In this document: in pieces, positions 22,562 to 34,230 of the stretch
Layout: every line of letters begins with the position of its first letter
How positions within the stretch are numbered: the first letter of the stretch is position 1
Assembly: GCA_012976225.1 (NCBI GenBank)
Contig: JAAVVG010000042.1
Span: 23,223-87,222, forward strand
DNA from: Golubevia sp. BC0850
Lineage: Eukaryota > Basidiomycota > Exobasidiomycetes > Golubeviales > Golubeviaceae
DNA length: 64,000 bases
Reading direction: 5' to 3'
Position numbers and translations under genes: made by a program
The notes under the pieces: generated by a model
Databases searched by the model: none
The model's input: only the letters and a program-made list of their open reading frames with translations
Told to the model about the DNA's origin: nothing

Positions 22562-25237
22562 TCAGGCAACACCACGAAGACGAGCTGCAATTTGTAGAGC
22601 AATCCTACGACTGTAGAATCTGCTCAAAGCCAAGTTTCCACCATTGAAGTAGATCTGATGTGAGGTGAAAGAAGGAGAGAAGAGAGACCAGAAGGTCAGT
22701 GAGAGTCGACAGAAAGCAGAGACAGGCTTCTTTCACTCACACCTGGGTGGCCGGAAGGTCTCCACATGGTCTGAAGAAAAGCGAAGAAAAGATGAGAAAG
22801 GCGGATTCAGCTTTGCAACCTGGAGAAGAAGAGTAGAGTCGGAAAAAGAAGGTGCTTCATCGGTCACTCACCTTCAATTCTCCTTGCTCGTCGAGACCCC
22901 AAACATCATTACATCTGGAGGCTTCCTTTCCAAGAACCTTCTCAGCAGTGGTCTTCATGTTTTGGTATCCAGTAGCTAAGACAACCACGTCAGCTTTGAG
23001 AGAAGTTCCATCAGCGAAGTGAATTGAATCTTCTGAGAAATGAGAGATCTCTTGTCCTTGCTTCATCTTGATCTTCTTCTCGATGATGAGCCTAGAGCAT
23101 CCAACATCAAGATAGTATCCTCCTCCTCTGATGAAGTACTTCATCAAGAAACCACTGTCCTTGATTCCAAGATCGAATCCGAAGCCAGCTTTCTTCAATC
23201 CAGTGATGAGATCCTTGTCGAAGTCGGCAATGTCGGCAGTGACTTGCTTGTGAAGGACTTGGTGAAGGTAGTTTGGTGTTGAGTTGAAGATGAGATCGGC
23301 GTCTTCTGTGTTTGGACATCCTGGCTTGTCGCTGTAAAGTCCAGCTAGGAGAATTTCTGTAACACTAGCACTTGACATCACATAGGTTGTACTTCTTTGG
23401 ACGATAGTAGTATCGCAGTCATACTCGTAGAAGTCTTGAGCGATGTCGTGACCTGTAGGAGAAAATCCAAGGAAAACACGTGGGTGAAAAAGCGATTCTC
23501 CTACGAGAAATGGGAAGAGTTCTCTCGAAAGCTCTGACGACAAGGCACTCACCAGAATTGCAGCAACCTACGACGATAGCCTTTTTTCCTCTGTAGTCTG
23601 CTCCTGAAGTATGCTGAGAAGAGTGACAAAGCTTGCCTTTGAACTTCTCTTGGCCCTTGAATTGAGGGATGTTCTGTAGAGAGAGAGAAGACAGTCTGAA
23701 ATCAGTCCTCCAGCCTTTGTTAGCTCGTCGTTTCGAACATCTGCACTCACTGCTTCACCAGAATGACCAGTAGCAAAGACTACGAAGCTTGGGTTGAGGG
23801 TGACCTTAGTTCCATCTCTTCTAGTGACCTCCAAAGTCCACTTGCCAGAAGCGTCGTCGTATTTGGAAGAATTGAGAGTAGCTCCAGTCCAAACGTTGAG
23901 CTCCATGGCAGTGACGTAAGCTTCGAACCAGTCCGCTAGTTTGTCCTTTAGGCAAGGAAACGATGGAGAGAGGTAAGTTCAATGAAATTCTGGAGAAGAG
24001 GATGCTTCTTGCTGTAAAAATGGACTAACCTTGGGAGTGAAAGTTGGCCAACTCTTAGGGAATGGCATGAATGGCAAATGGTCGTACTGGGAAAACAAGA
24101 TGAAATTTGATGAACATAAGTGAACTGCAAAGTGAAGAACATCGAGAAGGAGAGTGAGAGATGAATGAGCTGCCCTTCTCTTTGAGAACTCACTTGGACT
24201 GGATCGTGGAGGACAAGCTGATCATATCTCTTTCTCCAATTGTCTGTAGAAATTCAAAGTAGAGAAGATTTGTCAGCACACGAGAGCCTCTGGTAAAGAG
24301 GTCAGTCATACGTAGACTTTCCCCCCAACTCCCTCGACTCACCTCCAATCCTCTCATTTTTCTCAACAATCAAAGTCTCGACTCCAAGTCTACCGAGTTG
24401 AGCAGCAGCTGTGAGACCACCTTGACCTCCACCAATAACTACAACTTCAGGTTGGATCTTATCGGCCTTTTGATTTCTTCTATCTTTCCAAGTAGTTCTG
24501 TGAGTAACGGCATTGTGCTCTACTCCAAGAGGACGAGTAGGGCCTTCTTTAGCTTGAGCTACGTCTAAATCTTCCAAGAAGAAGGTGAGAGTCTTTGCTA
24601 GATATTGACCAGATTCGTTTGAAAGACGAACGCAACCTCTACCTTTTCCTTCTGGATTGTGAGTCTTGAAGGTGAAGAAGGCCGAGAGCCCTGAGAGAGG
24701 GAAGAAGATTGAGCATTAGTTAGTTTGAATTATGGAAAGCTAAACTTGCATAAGGTATCACTTACAAGTCATTCCTGGAAGCGCTTCTGCTTCTGCAGCG
24801 GACCCATGTTCTAATTGGATGTCAGAGATGTTTCTCTTTCCAAGACCAGCTGTACTAGACAACCATTTCTCGATCTTCTCTGGAGTTTGAAGAGTTGCAA
24901 AGTCCCAATGTAAGGCTAGTACATCGCGAAAGTAACCCTATTGAGTGTTCAGAGAAGGACGACAGGTTAATCACACCAACCGGAAGTTTCGGAACCGCCA
25001 AAATGCGATTGACTCTCTTGGCTGGATACTCACGTCTTCGGCAAAAAGAGAAGCGATGTGTTTTGGATTCTTAGCAGCGAAACCAGCTTGAACTTTGGAT
25101 AGGAAGTCATGAGCTGCGTGGTGTAGCTCTAGAGACTTGTCTTGAGGTTGAGCGCCATTTGAATTCGTAGCATCGGTAGTAGTTAGAGTGATGGGCTCCT
25201 TTAGAGGAGCGTCGAAAGCTGGTGCGACAACTGACAT
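22562..25237 (-). CDS. Flavin-dependent monooxygenase (FMO/YUCCA-like)
   Basis: Ten minus-strand exons: 25237-25034, 24937-24766, 24690-24343, 24243-24194, 24086-24030, 23945-23751, 23673-23553, 23452-22872, 22770-22741 and 22654-22562 (TGA). They keep phase and give about 616 residues. An N-terminal region of about 190 residues resembles an NTF2-like fold (HDFLSKVQAGFAAKNPKHIA). It is followed by the FAD motif VVVIGGGQGG (about 207), an FMO-type signature F-K-G-K-L-C-H (353-359), a second nucleotide motif VVGCCNSGHD, and ATG-type motifs VFATGHSG and VLATGYQN. The last exons give MWRPSGHPG and IYFNGGNLALSRFYS, the usual C-terminus. The enzyme should use NADPH and oxygen. The substrate cannot be inferred, although fungal homologs are often annotated as hydroxyacetophenone or indole-pyruvate monooxygenases. 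Confidence 0.93.
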
Positions 25238-25312
25238 GTTTAACAAATGGTTCAAGAAGGAATTTTTTGAAGGAGGGGAATTGGAGGAAGAAGAGTTCTC
25301 GAGGAGATTTAT

Positions 25313-25322
25313 CTTTTTATAC
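25313..25322 (-). promoter_or_regulatory. TATA box of the flavin monooxygenase gene
   Basis: On the minus strand this reads gtataaaaag, about 75-85 bases upstream of the ATG at 25237. That is a good match to a core TATA element at a typical fungal distance. Confidence 0.6.
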
Positions 25323-25934
25323 GTTTTGAGTGAGGGGCCTCTCTTGAAGTTCGGTGATCCGTATCGTCACGCGACACAGATTCCCAAATCCCGTTACATT
25401 ACATACATACGAGAGGTTGGAGAAAGGAAGAAAGCCTTCGTCGCAATTGCCGGAAGGGATAGAAAGAACGGGCAAGGGATTCAGGGATGGTAAGGAGGCA
25501 AGGGTTGTTGGGGGAAGAAGAGAGGCGGAGAATGGTGAGGAGGATGAGGCCCTCCCTTAGCTACAGTAAAAGAGAAGTGGAAATCAGAAACGGAAGTGAA
25601 AGCATTGATAGAGGAGTAGAACATTGAATTGGAGTGGTGCCAAGGACAAAAGTGCGACTCAAAGAGCGATTGGGGGGAGTAACTGAAATGGAAAGCGAAA
25701 GTTGATAGCAAAGAGAGAAAACCTGATTACACAGACGGAGACAAGAAAAAAGAAGCTCGAAAAACAACAAGAACAACAAGGGGAGAGATCAAAATCAATA
25801 TCGACAACCAAAGACCGGAGCTAGATTTACAACCCCGTTTCACCCCTTGAAATTAAGAGGGAGAAACTGGAGACTCAGAATAAGGAAATAGAGAAAATAA
25901 GAAGGAGAAGATATTTGAGGTAGGTGTCAGAAGC
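25323..25934. other. Intergenic region between two tandem minus-strand genes
   Basis: This holds the upstream region of the flavin monooxygenase gene and the 3' flank of the SPRY gene. It is purine-rich on the plus strand. Short ORFs show no domain. Confidence 0.5.
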
Positions 25935-28551
25935 TTAATTTCTACTCATCAATCCCCAACCCCAACTATTTCGCCTTTCCCCATTACCATTACCACTACC
26001 ACTATTCTCTGCATTCCTCCTGGTATTCTCCCTGGTATCTTCATCTAAATCATTTTCAATCTGAACGTTTTGACTAGAAGTAGCTTCATAAGTGTTATCT
26101 CCAGAATGAACGATTAAAGTTGAAGAAGTGAAAGAAGGAGGTCTTTCATTAGGAATGTTATTTGATGATCTAGAGCTAGAATTAGAACTTCCAGTATGAT
26201 TGGAGTTTCTATTTGGATTCAACAAACCAGTTTGAGCCCCAAGTAAACCTATTACAGAATTAGCAAAATTAGTAACTCCTTGACCTACTGAATTGTTTCT
26301 AGAGATTAAAGAATGGTTAGAATTCCCATTTGCAGAGTTTAAAATTGAAGAATCATAAGAAGGAGGAGAAGGAGATCTTCTTCCATTATCATACGAGTTA
26401 CTTGGGAAATAAGAACCATTTTCACCTGCTCTTAAAGTACTACCATTTGAACTATTAGTATTTGAACCTGAAGATTGATGACCATTATGATCTAAATCAT
26501 GTAAACTAATGTCTAGCCTTCCAGGAGTAGGTGGATTATTTGGACCCTCAGAACTAGCAGAAGAAACAGCTCTAGGTCTAATAGAATGATCTTCATCTTC
26601 ACCTTGAGAAGAAGTTTCAGAAATTGAATTTTCTTCATCTTCACTTGCGTTTCTTTCTGAGAAACCTCCTGCTGTGTTTGCTCTGATGACAGATCTTCTT
26701 AAAGGTGAAGATCTTGAAGGAGCAGAAACATGATTAGAACCAGAATTACTTCGATTACCATTTCTTCTGGCATTAGAACTTGAAGGACCTCTTCGATTTC
26801 GATTTAAGTTCCTTCTTTCAGAAGCTCTTGCAGCTTGAGTTGCAGTGGTATCTGAAGTAGTAGCTTCGTTTCCGACTGGTACCTCAACTTGAGGAGGTCG
26901 AGGTGGAGGAAAGAAACTTTGTTCACTTTCTTCTCTTTCTCTCCTTTCAGCTTCGAGTCTACCTTCTCTATTTGCTTCAATTAAAACACTTCCACCTTCC
27001 ATACCATAAGCAGGTGGAGGAGCTCTAGTTCCGACCATAGGAGCCAATCCCCATTTCTTAACATTTGCTTCTATGAACACGAAACCTGCTTGACCTAAAT
27101 TGACGTGAAGTTCAGCTTCTCCATTGGCTCCTATCGTAGGGAAGAGATTGTATCGATTTAATCCTATGAATGCATCTTCCAACTTCTTTCCGTTACGAGT
27201 GAAAAAGACTGTTCCTGTTCGAGGTCGATAACCAATTCCAATGACATCTCCTTGAACGAAGGCTGGTCCATAGGATTGAGCAGTGAAGGGGTAGTTGTGA
27301 GATTTGAATCCATCAGAGGAGAAGTATCCGACTGAGTATTTGGACCACCCTTTGAGAGGAGAGATAGGAGGTGCGGAAGGAGGGGAGGGAGTTAGAGCTT
27401 CGTTGTGAACTAACACCATTTCTTCAATCTGTCTGTCACCCATTTCCACCGAAAACTGTGATCTCCAAAATTCAAGCTTTCCTACTCGTAACCCGTGCTT
27501 TTCATCACCCTCACTCACCTGGCAATCGAAAGCTAGGATAAGGTTTAGTAGCCAACCCAATCCCAACATTAGTTCCCTCAGGTTTATTAAACATTTTAAC
27601 TTCCCAATAATACGTTTCATTCAATTTAGGTAGTGGTAAGTTAGATTGAACAGAGCAACCACCACCTTCAGCTTCAATCATTCCATTTCCATCCCTCAGA
27701 AACGTGATCTCAGTTCTACTTTCAACGAAAACGCTTGGATTGGATTCATAGTCAGGTTCAAAACTCCAAGCGCTAACCCCTTTTTCTTGAATGGTAAGGT
27801 ATTGAGTCATTGTGATTTCAGTAGAGATTGAACCTGGAGGGTTTGATAAAGACCAATCTTTTGATCTGGCATATCCAATTCTAATCCCTTCAGGTTGAGT
27901 TTCTAACCATCTTTCTTCGATTCCTGAAATTCCACCTAGTCCTCCATTTCCATTTGAAGAAGAAGAAGAGGATTCTAAATCTGCTTCTCTTCCAACATCT
28001 ATGGGTCCTTCTGAATTGGATAAGGAGATTCTAGACCTTCGACGGACTATGAGAACTAAGATGACGAACAGGAGTAGCATGAATAGAAGAGTCGATAATA
28101 GGATCAATAGAGGCAAGATCAAAGCCAAAGTGTCATCTGCTGGAGTTGGCCTTCTATAAACTGGTGGCTTGTTTGGAGGAGGCATGGTTGGTCCATCTTC
28201 ACCACCACCTCCACCACCCTCGATTGGCCATTGCTGATCGGCTCCTATTGAAAAGTGGTAGTTGGATAGCTTGAAAGTGTTTGAACTCTTTCTATTAGAT
28301 GATGAGTAGTCTGTCAATCTATTGCCGTTCCTCACCCCTTCCTCTGACTCAACCTCTACCTCTCCCGATTGAACCTTCCAGCCATTCCACTGACTGGGTA
28401 GATCTAGATGAGAATACCGCTGTGCTGTGAAGCTATTGGTTCGCTGAGATTGAGATGTTGAGGTTGATGGTGGCAGTGACTGTGACTGTTGGGCTTGAAC
28501 GGGAGAATGGGATTGAGATTGAGGAGTGGCAGGCTGAGGTGCTGGCACCAT
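25935..28551 (-). CDS. SPRY-domain membrane protein, Ssh4/Ear1-like Rsp5 adaptor
   Basis: Two exons, 28551-27519 and 27349-25935 (TAA), give about 815 residues; an in-frame TAA lies just before the ATG. After a low-complexity N-terminus comes one strong membrane segment at about 140-170 (LALILPLLILLSTLLFMLLL). Next is a SPRY domain (YYWEVKMFNKPEGTNVGIGL, joined across the intron to GWSKYSVGYFSSDG and VIGIGYRPRTGTVFFTRNG). The tail is long, Ser/Asn-rich and disordered-looking. Two PPxY motifs, PPAY after the SPRY domain and PPSY in the tail, are what HECT ligases of the Rsp5/Nedd4 type bind. Yeast Ssh4 and Ear1 have the same TM-SPRY-PPxY plan and direct ubiquitination of membrane cargo at endosomes and vacuole. 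The tail is longer than in yeast. Confidence 0.88.
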
Positions 28552-30988
28552 CTTTTAGAAGTATTCCAATTGAATATGAAACAGATATGAATCTTATCTT
28601 GAAGCTGAGGAGGGGAGTTGAGTCTTCAGGAGAAGGCGGAGAGAAGAAGTGGCTCGGCAGATGATGAGATAACAAGGAGAGAGGAGAGGAGAGGAGAGGA
28701 GAGAGCTGAAGACTAAGTAGAAGATGGATAGGCTGTTGAGGAGCTGTTGATGACTTAGTGGCTTTGATCTTAGGATTGTCAATAGAATCAAAAGAAAGGA
28801 ACAGGGAAAGTTGAGTCAGAAGTTGTTGAGGATAGGGACTAACTGGAGGTCACTGACCAACCAGATAGCCACGAGGCGTTCGCTCCATCACGTTCAGATA
28901 CCATCCCGTCTTGCCCTCTTCTCAATCCTCCAATCTTTCTACCCAATCTCAATCGCAACTACTACTTACCACTTTAAATCCAACCGCTTCGCGGCAGACA
29001 TCCTTGAATTCTAATTGCTTCGCGGCGACTACCTACAGATACCCTTCACTGGTCGCTCCGCGACAGAACCCTGCTCCGCTGGAAGGAAGGGGGAAAAGGG
29101 GGGGGGGAAGAAAAGGGGGAGAAAAAGGGGAGAAAAGAAGAGATTCCAGTCGGCATAAAGGGAACGTTCGTTCCTTTGTTAGCTCTCCTTCCATCTCTTT
29201 TTTTCTCCCTTTTTTCTCCCCCTTTGACCCCCTGACTGACCTAAACACCAGCTCAACTACCCTTTCAATTACCTCTTGAAAATACACTTTCAATTTGTCT
29301 TTGAACAGCCCCCAAAATGCTTCTCAAGATCCCAATTTGAACTTCCTCTTACCTCTCCAATTTCCGGTTTCCAATTTCCAACTTGTCTCTCTCGCATTTT
29401 GTAAAAATGAGCCAACCTTGATTGGCTCTCTCTAGATCTACTTTACTCTCTAAAAACAACTCTGAAATCCATTCTGATCTTTAAACTCAATTGAATCTCC
29501 TAGTATGGTCTGTGAACTCCAAAAAAGGGTCCCTTCACCCCTCACTTTTGTCAACTCTTTCTTGTCTACTCAAATTCTACATTGTTCTCCCCACTAAATT
29601 GACTTTTGAGCACTTTTTGGGAAGAAAATTAGTAAAATTTCATTTTCCAAATCGCGAAAAATCAAATTCCGGTCTCCCAGTAAAATTAACTTCACTCGCC
29701 TCGGGAACTAGGGGTGAAGTTGTAAAAGCTCTCTCCCCTAGATAAAAAAAAAGCAGGCTCGCGGGCAGAAGAATATAAGATCTCGATTTCTAATTCTCTA
29801 CCTGAAAAGTGCTCTCAAAAGGTTCTGTTAAACAATCTGAACAGATTCCCCTTGAAAAAGCTGCTGCTCCTGGAAAACAAGGGGTCGAACCTCGCTCTCC
29901 CCTTAGTAAAAAGTGGGTTCGGGGGAAAGAAGAATAGTAATTTCCCAGTTTCTTTTTCTCTTCTATCCAAATCGCTCTCAAAAAGCTCTCTTTTTCAATC
30001 CGCACAAGCTCCCCTTGAAAAAGTCGCCAAATCACTCTTACGAACTCTACTTTCCGCCTGATTGGTAGGAGCAAAGAAACCTGAATTCGGTTCAATCTCT
30101 CTAAATTTTGTTTTCTAGCTGAAAAGAAGACTTTTTTCTCCCCAAAACTATTCAGATCAATTAGAAGCTCTTCTGGAAAAGATCGATTTTTTCCGAGTTT
30201 GAGGGGAAGGCTTACTGGTGGCCTCGTCTAGTACTCTCTCAACCTTTCGATAAGCAACTAAGATTGTACTCCAAAACAAAGCCCAAGGAAAGAACGAAGA
30301 AGTGTCTTAGAATCTTGAAACAACTCTCTCTTCCCCCTTGTTGTCTGATTCGTCTAGCTAGTCTCAGATAGTGCAGTTGACGGAACGTCTATCAATGGAC
30401 GCGTACAATTCTCTGAAAGAAAGCCCTTCATCGAGCTTCTTTCTCCTCAATTTGTCGCTTTTAATCTTCTGTGGGCCTCCGGTTTTCTCAAGAGTTTCTG
30501 ATTCTTTGGTTGCTGGGAAGAAACAGATGGGTGGAAGTGGAATTCAGGTAGGACTTGTAACACGTAGCGCACGACTATTGATCACACTTGCCTATTTTGT
30601 AGATCCACACTTCTTCTTTACGCAATCTGTCTTATAGCCGTATCACAGGACTACTCGAGTTGGTGCGAGAAGCCAGCCTTGAGTCGAAAGCAATTCAACC
30701 TCGCTTTTCACCCAAAGCGAGGTTCTCGAATTTGGTTCAGAGAACGTCATGAGGCTAGCGGGAAAGGTTTCTGGATGCTCTCTTTGAACCTTCTGAAGAT
30801 CCGCTTAATTTTTGATAATTCGAGCATTTTCCTAGCTTTCTTTGGTGCTTCTCTGTGTAGTTTCACACGGGCGGACAGCGCCAATGTTTCTGAAGATTCT
30901 GCTCGCCCCTTGTGGAAATATTGACTTTCAATCTTGAAAATCGTTCAAATCGCTTGGCCAACAATTTTACCAATGATTTCAGAATATT
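28552..30988. other. Gene-poor region with simple and degenerate repeats
   Basis: Upstream of the SPRY gene lie a (ggaga)n tract (28677-28706), a G-rich tract near 29090-29130, three spaced copies of a short GC-rich motif (28986-28995, 29017-29026, 29054-29064) and a degenerate tandem repeat at 29731-30028. ORFs here are short and unconvincing. Confidence 0.5.
29731..30028. repeat. Degenerate tandem duplication, period about 164 bp
   Basis: Two units, 29731-29863 and 29895-30028, each begin ctctcccct. Each also contains an agaagaata block, a ctctcaaaa block about 75-95 bases in, and ends ccccttgaaaaag. The order of blocks is the same but intervening sequence has diverged. I see no coding function. 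Confidence 0.6.
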
Positions 30989-31225
30989 CTAATGAATTGT
31001 TGCTGAGGCTTCTCCAAACAGTTGTTGAACTATTGGCATCGAATCTTCTTTCAAATCTTGAGCAATCGTTCTGCTCGTCTTAATCAAGGCTTCTTGAATT
31101 TTAATGTTCTTTTTTGAAAATTTCTCTAAGACCAATTCAGCTTTACAGCAGTGGCCTCCTCTCGAAACGAGGAGCATTGCCCGCTCCGAATCTTCCAACT
31201 TCACTTTTCTTCTTGTTCCTTGATC
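30989..31225 (-). CDS. Orphan exon-like ORF of unknown function
   Basis: A 78-codon minus-strand frame follows an acceptor-like accaaag and ends TAG. It reads KLEDSERAMLLVSRGGHCCK, then a helical stretch with LVLEKFSKKNIKIQEALIK and IAQDLKEDSMPIVQQLFGE. The composition is that of a folded helical protein. No start codon or partner exon is evident upstream. Probably a terminal exon of an unrecognised or decayed gene. Confidence 0.35.
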   Translation of the reverse strand, partial: DQGTRRKVKLEDSERAMLLVSRGGHCCKAELVLEKFSKKNIKIQEALIKTSRTIAQDLKEDSMPIVQQLFGEASATIH

Positions 31226-32759
31226 CTTTGGTTACATCGTTCTATGGAAAGTCTGCTCGAAGTGACTAGATAGTAAGATAAAGATTGCTGGGTCCAGAGG
31301 GAGGTTCTAGGCTGAGATCTCCCTTTCAATTCTTTTGACTACCACGCTTTCATCCCTGATTTTCATTCTTGAAAACATTCGCATCCCTGGTTCTCACCTG
31401 TCTTGTGTCGGTTGTCACTCTTATCCCCAACCATCTTGATCTGTTTTTCGAGTCAACGTTCTGGCCACCCTATGTGGAGTTGTCCTATCACGGGCGGGAA
31501 GAGTGTGAGCCGACGAGAAACAGTATAAAAGGAAATGCTCATCCAAGTCCCTCTTGGTTCTTGACCACTCACTTCTTATTCGACATCTCTCTTTCTTCTC
31601 TTCTTTTTCTCTTGGATATTCCATTCAATGGTGGAATTAAAGTAAGTATCGTTCAAGAAGCAGAAGTGGTTCTATTGCTCTTCCTAACCCGCCTTGTCTC
31701 TACCCTTCCCACCAGGCATCATTAAAAGGAACACCTTGCTCCTCACTTACCCAGCTCGGGGCAAATTTTGAAATTGAGTTCATAATGACTTGATAAGACG
31801 ATGGTCTGGATTTAGGAGAGGATGAGAGAGCAGGGGAAAAGGGGACCTGATGTCGACGTTGGAGAAGAGAGAAGAGCATCGCAGCCTACTCTTTTTTGCT
31901 TCACTTCGTCCATCTCTGACCTCATTCTTATTCGTATCTCTCTTCATACTCTATAGTGAAGGTCGTCTCCCAAGCCGAAGCTGCCTTCGTGAGTCTAAGC
32001 CTTCTTTTCGCTGCACAGTCTTTTCTTTCCCCTTCTGCCCCTCATTCCTGTTCCCATCCTTCTTCTTCGTTCAATTTCTAAGATTCGGTCTCTCCACAAG
32101 ACGGACCGAAAGAGGCTTAAGTGTAGGTAAATGTTCTTTCTCTTCTCGCAGAACCGTTCTCGTTCCGTGTCCCTCAAATCCAAACCTCCTTCCTTTGAAC
32201 CATTGTATAATATCGTATCTCATTAATCATCATTTTTCTAGATCTCAATTCTTCTACCAAATCTGTGAATTCTTTTCCAATCGATTTTCCATCCTTCCCC
32301 AAGGGATCCAGGATGAGCTTTCTAATCATTTGACAAGCTGAGAAGAATTACTCCAGAAGCCTTTTTGACAAAGTTAAAAATGGGTTGGTCCAGGATTGAG
32401 GAATACGCTTTGAGCAATCCTTGATCTATACGGCGGCCAAGGGTTTTCCAAGGGAATCTGGTCTTGGAGGAGAATTGATTGGCCAATCCGCAGAGCAATA
32501 TTTTTAAATGTTGGGCGCGTCTCCCCTTGCGAGACACGTGTTCTGCCGACAATCAAACCTTTATCCTACTGCTACCAATTGTCTGATCTGAGTTATAAAG
32601 TCCACCTCTTCTCATCTCGGACTCTCCCACATATCAAAGATTGATCTGAACCTCGATGTATTAGTGGACCATTCTCAAAGACGAGGATCACTTTATTCCT
32701 GGTACTAGTAGCACATTCAAACACTTGGAACACACAATTCAGAAATAGAAAAGGACAAA
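31226..32759. other. Possible spliced small gene on the plus strand, unresolved
   Basis: Besides the TATA box and the 74-nt candidate intron, several exon-like pieces on the plus strand have good splice signals. One at about 31956-31990 encodes KVVSQAEAAF before gtgagt. One at about 32081-32126 encodes RSLHKTDRKRLK before gtaaat. One after the gcag near 32151 encodes NRSRSVSLKSKPPSFEPLY before a stop. I could not fix a start codon or test phase across all joins, so I report this region as a candidate only. Confidence 0.25.
31524..31532 (+). promoter_or_regulatory. Strong TATA box (tataaaagg)
   Basis: This is one of the best TATA matches in the window. Downstream, a 74-base interval 31642-31715 has a perfect donor (gtaagt) and acceptor (cccaccag), and the frames on both sides are open through it. 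I could not complete a protein-coding model starting after this TATA, so the transcript may be non-coding or very short-coding. Confidence 0.4.
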
Positions 32760-32789
32760 TCAGGCTTGGACTCTGGCTTGACAGGCTTC

Positions 32790-34230
32790 TTGTTTAACAC
32801 CAGTCCTGGAGAACATGGAAGAGTAAGGGAACAGAAGAATCTTGCGAGGTTTTCGGATTCTTTGTTTCGAAACAGATTGAGAGAGAGAGAGAGAGAGAGA
32901 AAGACTAGTTTCTAGGTCTGTAAGATCCGATTCCAGATCCTCTGAGTCGTCCTCTGGTGGAGAAGGCTTCTTCCTCGGTGCTCTTTTTCGTTTCTTCACA
33001 AGAGTAGCTGGACGATCTACGACTCCCAGCTCTTTCTTGAGGAACTCTAGGGCGGGAGAGAGACATTTGCTTTGAGATCATCCATGAAAAGTACTTCCAC
33101 CTCCCTCATTTGGATTGGCAAAAGCGTGTTTGATTGCATGTCTCCAAGCTTTGAGGACAGCGGGAGGGAATCCATCTGGAGCTGGACCGCCAGTGGGAAT
33201 GGAAGTTAAGTGTTGCCAATTCTCGCAATCGAGCGATTACATTAGGACTCGATAGACTTATTGGCGATAAGCGAGATAGAGGTTCCTGAGTCAGCCACTT
33301 GTCGTTGGCCCAAAGAACTGAGATTGACCTGGCAGAAGAGAGTGCTTTACCCGTGAGACCACTTTCAGTCAGAGAGAACCTTTCGATTGGTGGGAGAAGA
33401 TCCAAGTAGGCTTTGTTATGAGTTTGATTTACTGTTGAAAAGAACAGGGAGTCATAGAAAAGCTTTGAAATCAATACTGAGATGCTGAAAACCTGAAACA
33501 AAGTTCGTACTGACCTTGACCACCTTGCTCCTCTTTAACGAGCTCTGCAGCCCCCTGAAAGTCATCAATCCTCAATTGGAAAGTAGACGGACCAGTACCT
33601 CTCCTTCTCGTCGCACTTTGACGTTCATGGAAAGCTCTATATTAAAAATAGCAGAACTTACTGCAGTAGAGTTCGAAGAGGTCAAGTAGGTGAAAGGTTG
33701 AGAGGTCGAGGCCCTCGGAGGTTCCTCTTGCTCCTCGACTACAGCTCTTCTCTTTCCCTGAGAGCGGGACGAACTTCTGACTGTGTCTGGACAGCCAAAA
33801 GAACTTAATCAGTAGTCGGATTCAAGGCTACCTAAATCTTCTTCAATCCTTCGGCTGCTGCCTCGTTGCCTCTTCTTGCTTCATGACTCTCCCCTGCTCC
33901 TTTCTTAACTCAGGCGACACCACCAATACTTCCAGAGATGAATTGCATCGGGCCTCACCTGTTGGGATTTCTTCTTTCTTTTTCTTTTTCTTTTTCTTCT
34001 TCTTCTTCCTTGATCTCCATCCTGACGTCCTCCTCGTCTTCCTCCTTGATCTCTTCCTTCACTTCGATCTTCCTCAAGAAGACTCTCTTCTCATCCTCTC
34101 ATCCCATCTCCTCCAGAGTCAGATCATCCTTGAATATCTCCTCTTTCCCTTCTTCTCCTGTTCCGCCACAGTTACATCCTCCTGCTTCGTAGAGATGATC
34201 CTCTTCTGGATTCCTAGATCTGAGCTTCAT
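32790..34230 (-). pseudogene. Multi-exon gene of unknown function, probably frameshifted
   Basis: Minus-strand exons with good splice sites can be chained. One opens near the ATG at 34230 and becomes a Lys/Glu-rich stretch ending at about 33954. One starts at 33786 (SSSRSQGKRRAVVEEQEEPP). One ends at 33515 (AAELVKEEQGGQ). After an 83-nt intron, one starts at 33431 (KAYLDLLPPIERFSLTESG, then SVLWANDKWLTQEPLSRLSP). Near 33235 the reading frame shifts, and the coding-like sequence continues in another frame (SIPTGGPAPDGFPPAVLKAW) to TGA at 33078. A further Lys-rich piece (RKRAPRKKPSPPEDDSED) lies at about 32999-32930. There is no recognisable domain. The frameshift, plus a TGA at 34099 inside the 5' exon, argues for decay. 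Confidence 0.4.
33971..34010. repeat. Pyrimidine microsatellite (ttttc/ttc)n
   Basis: A run of tttc and ttc units, read on the minus strand as Glu/Lys codons of the possible gene 32790-34230. Confidence 0.85.

Noticed and set aside
29860-29930. tRNA-like GGGGTCGAACCTC on the minus strand
   Set aside because: A T-arm-like sequence is present, but no acceptor or anticodon stem can be paired around it.
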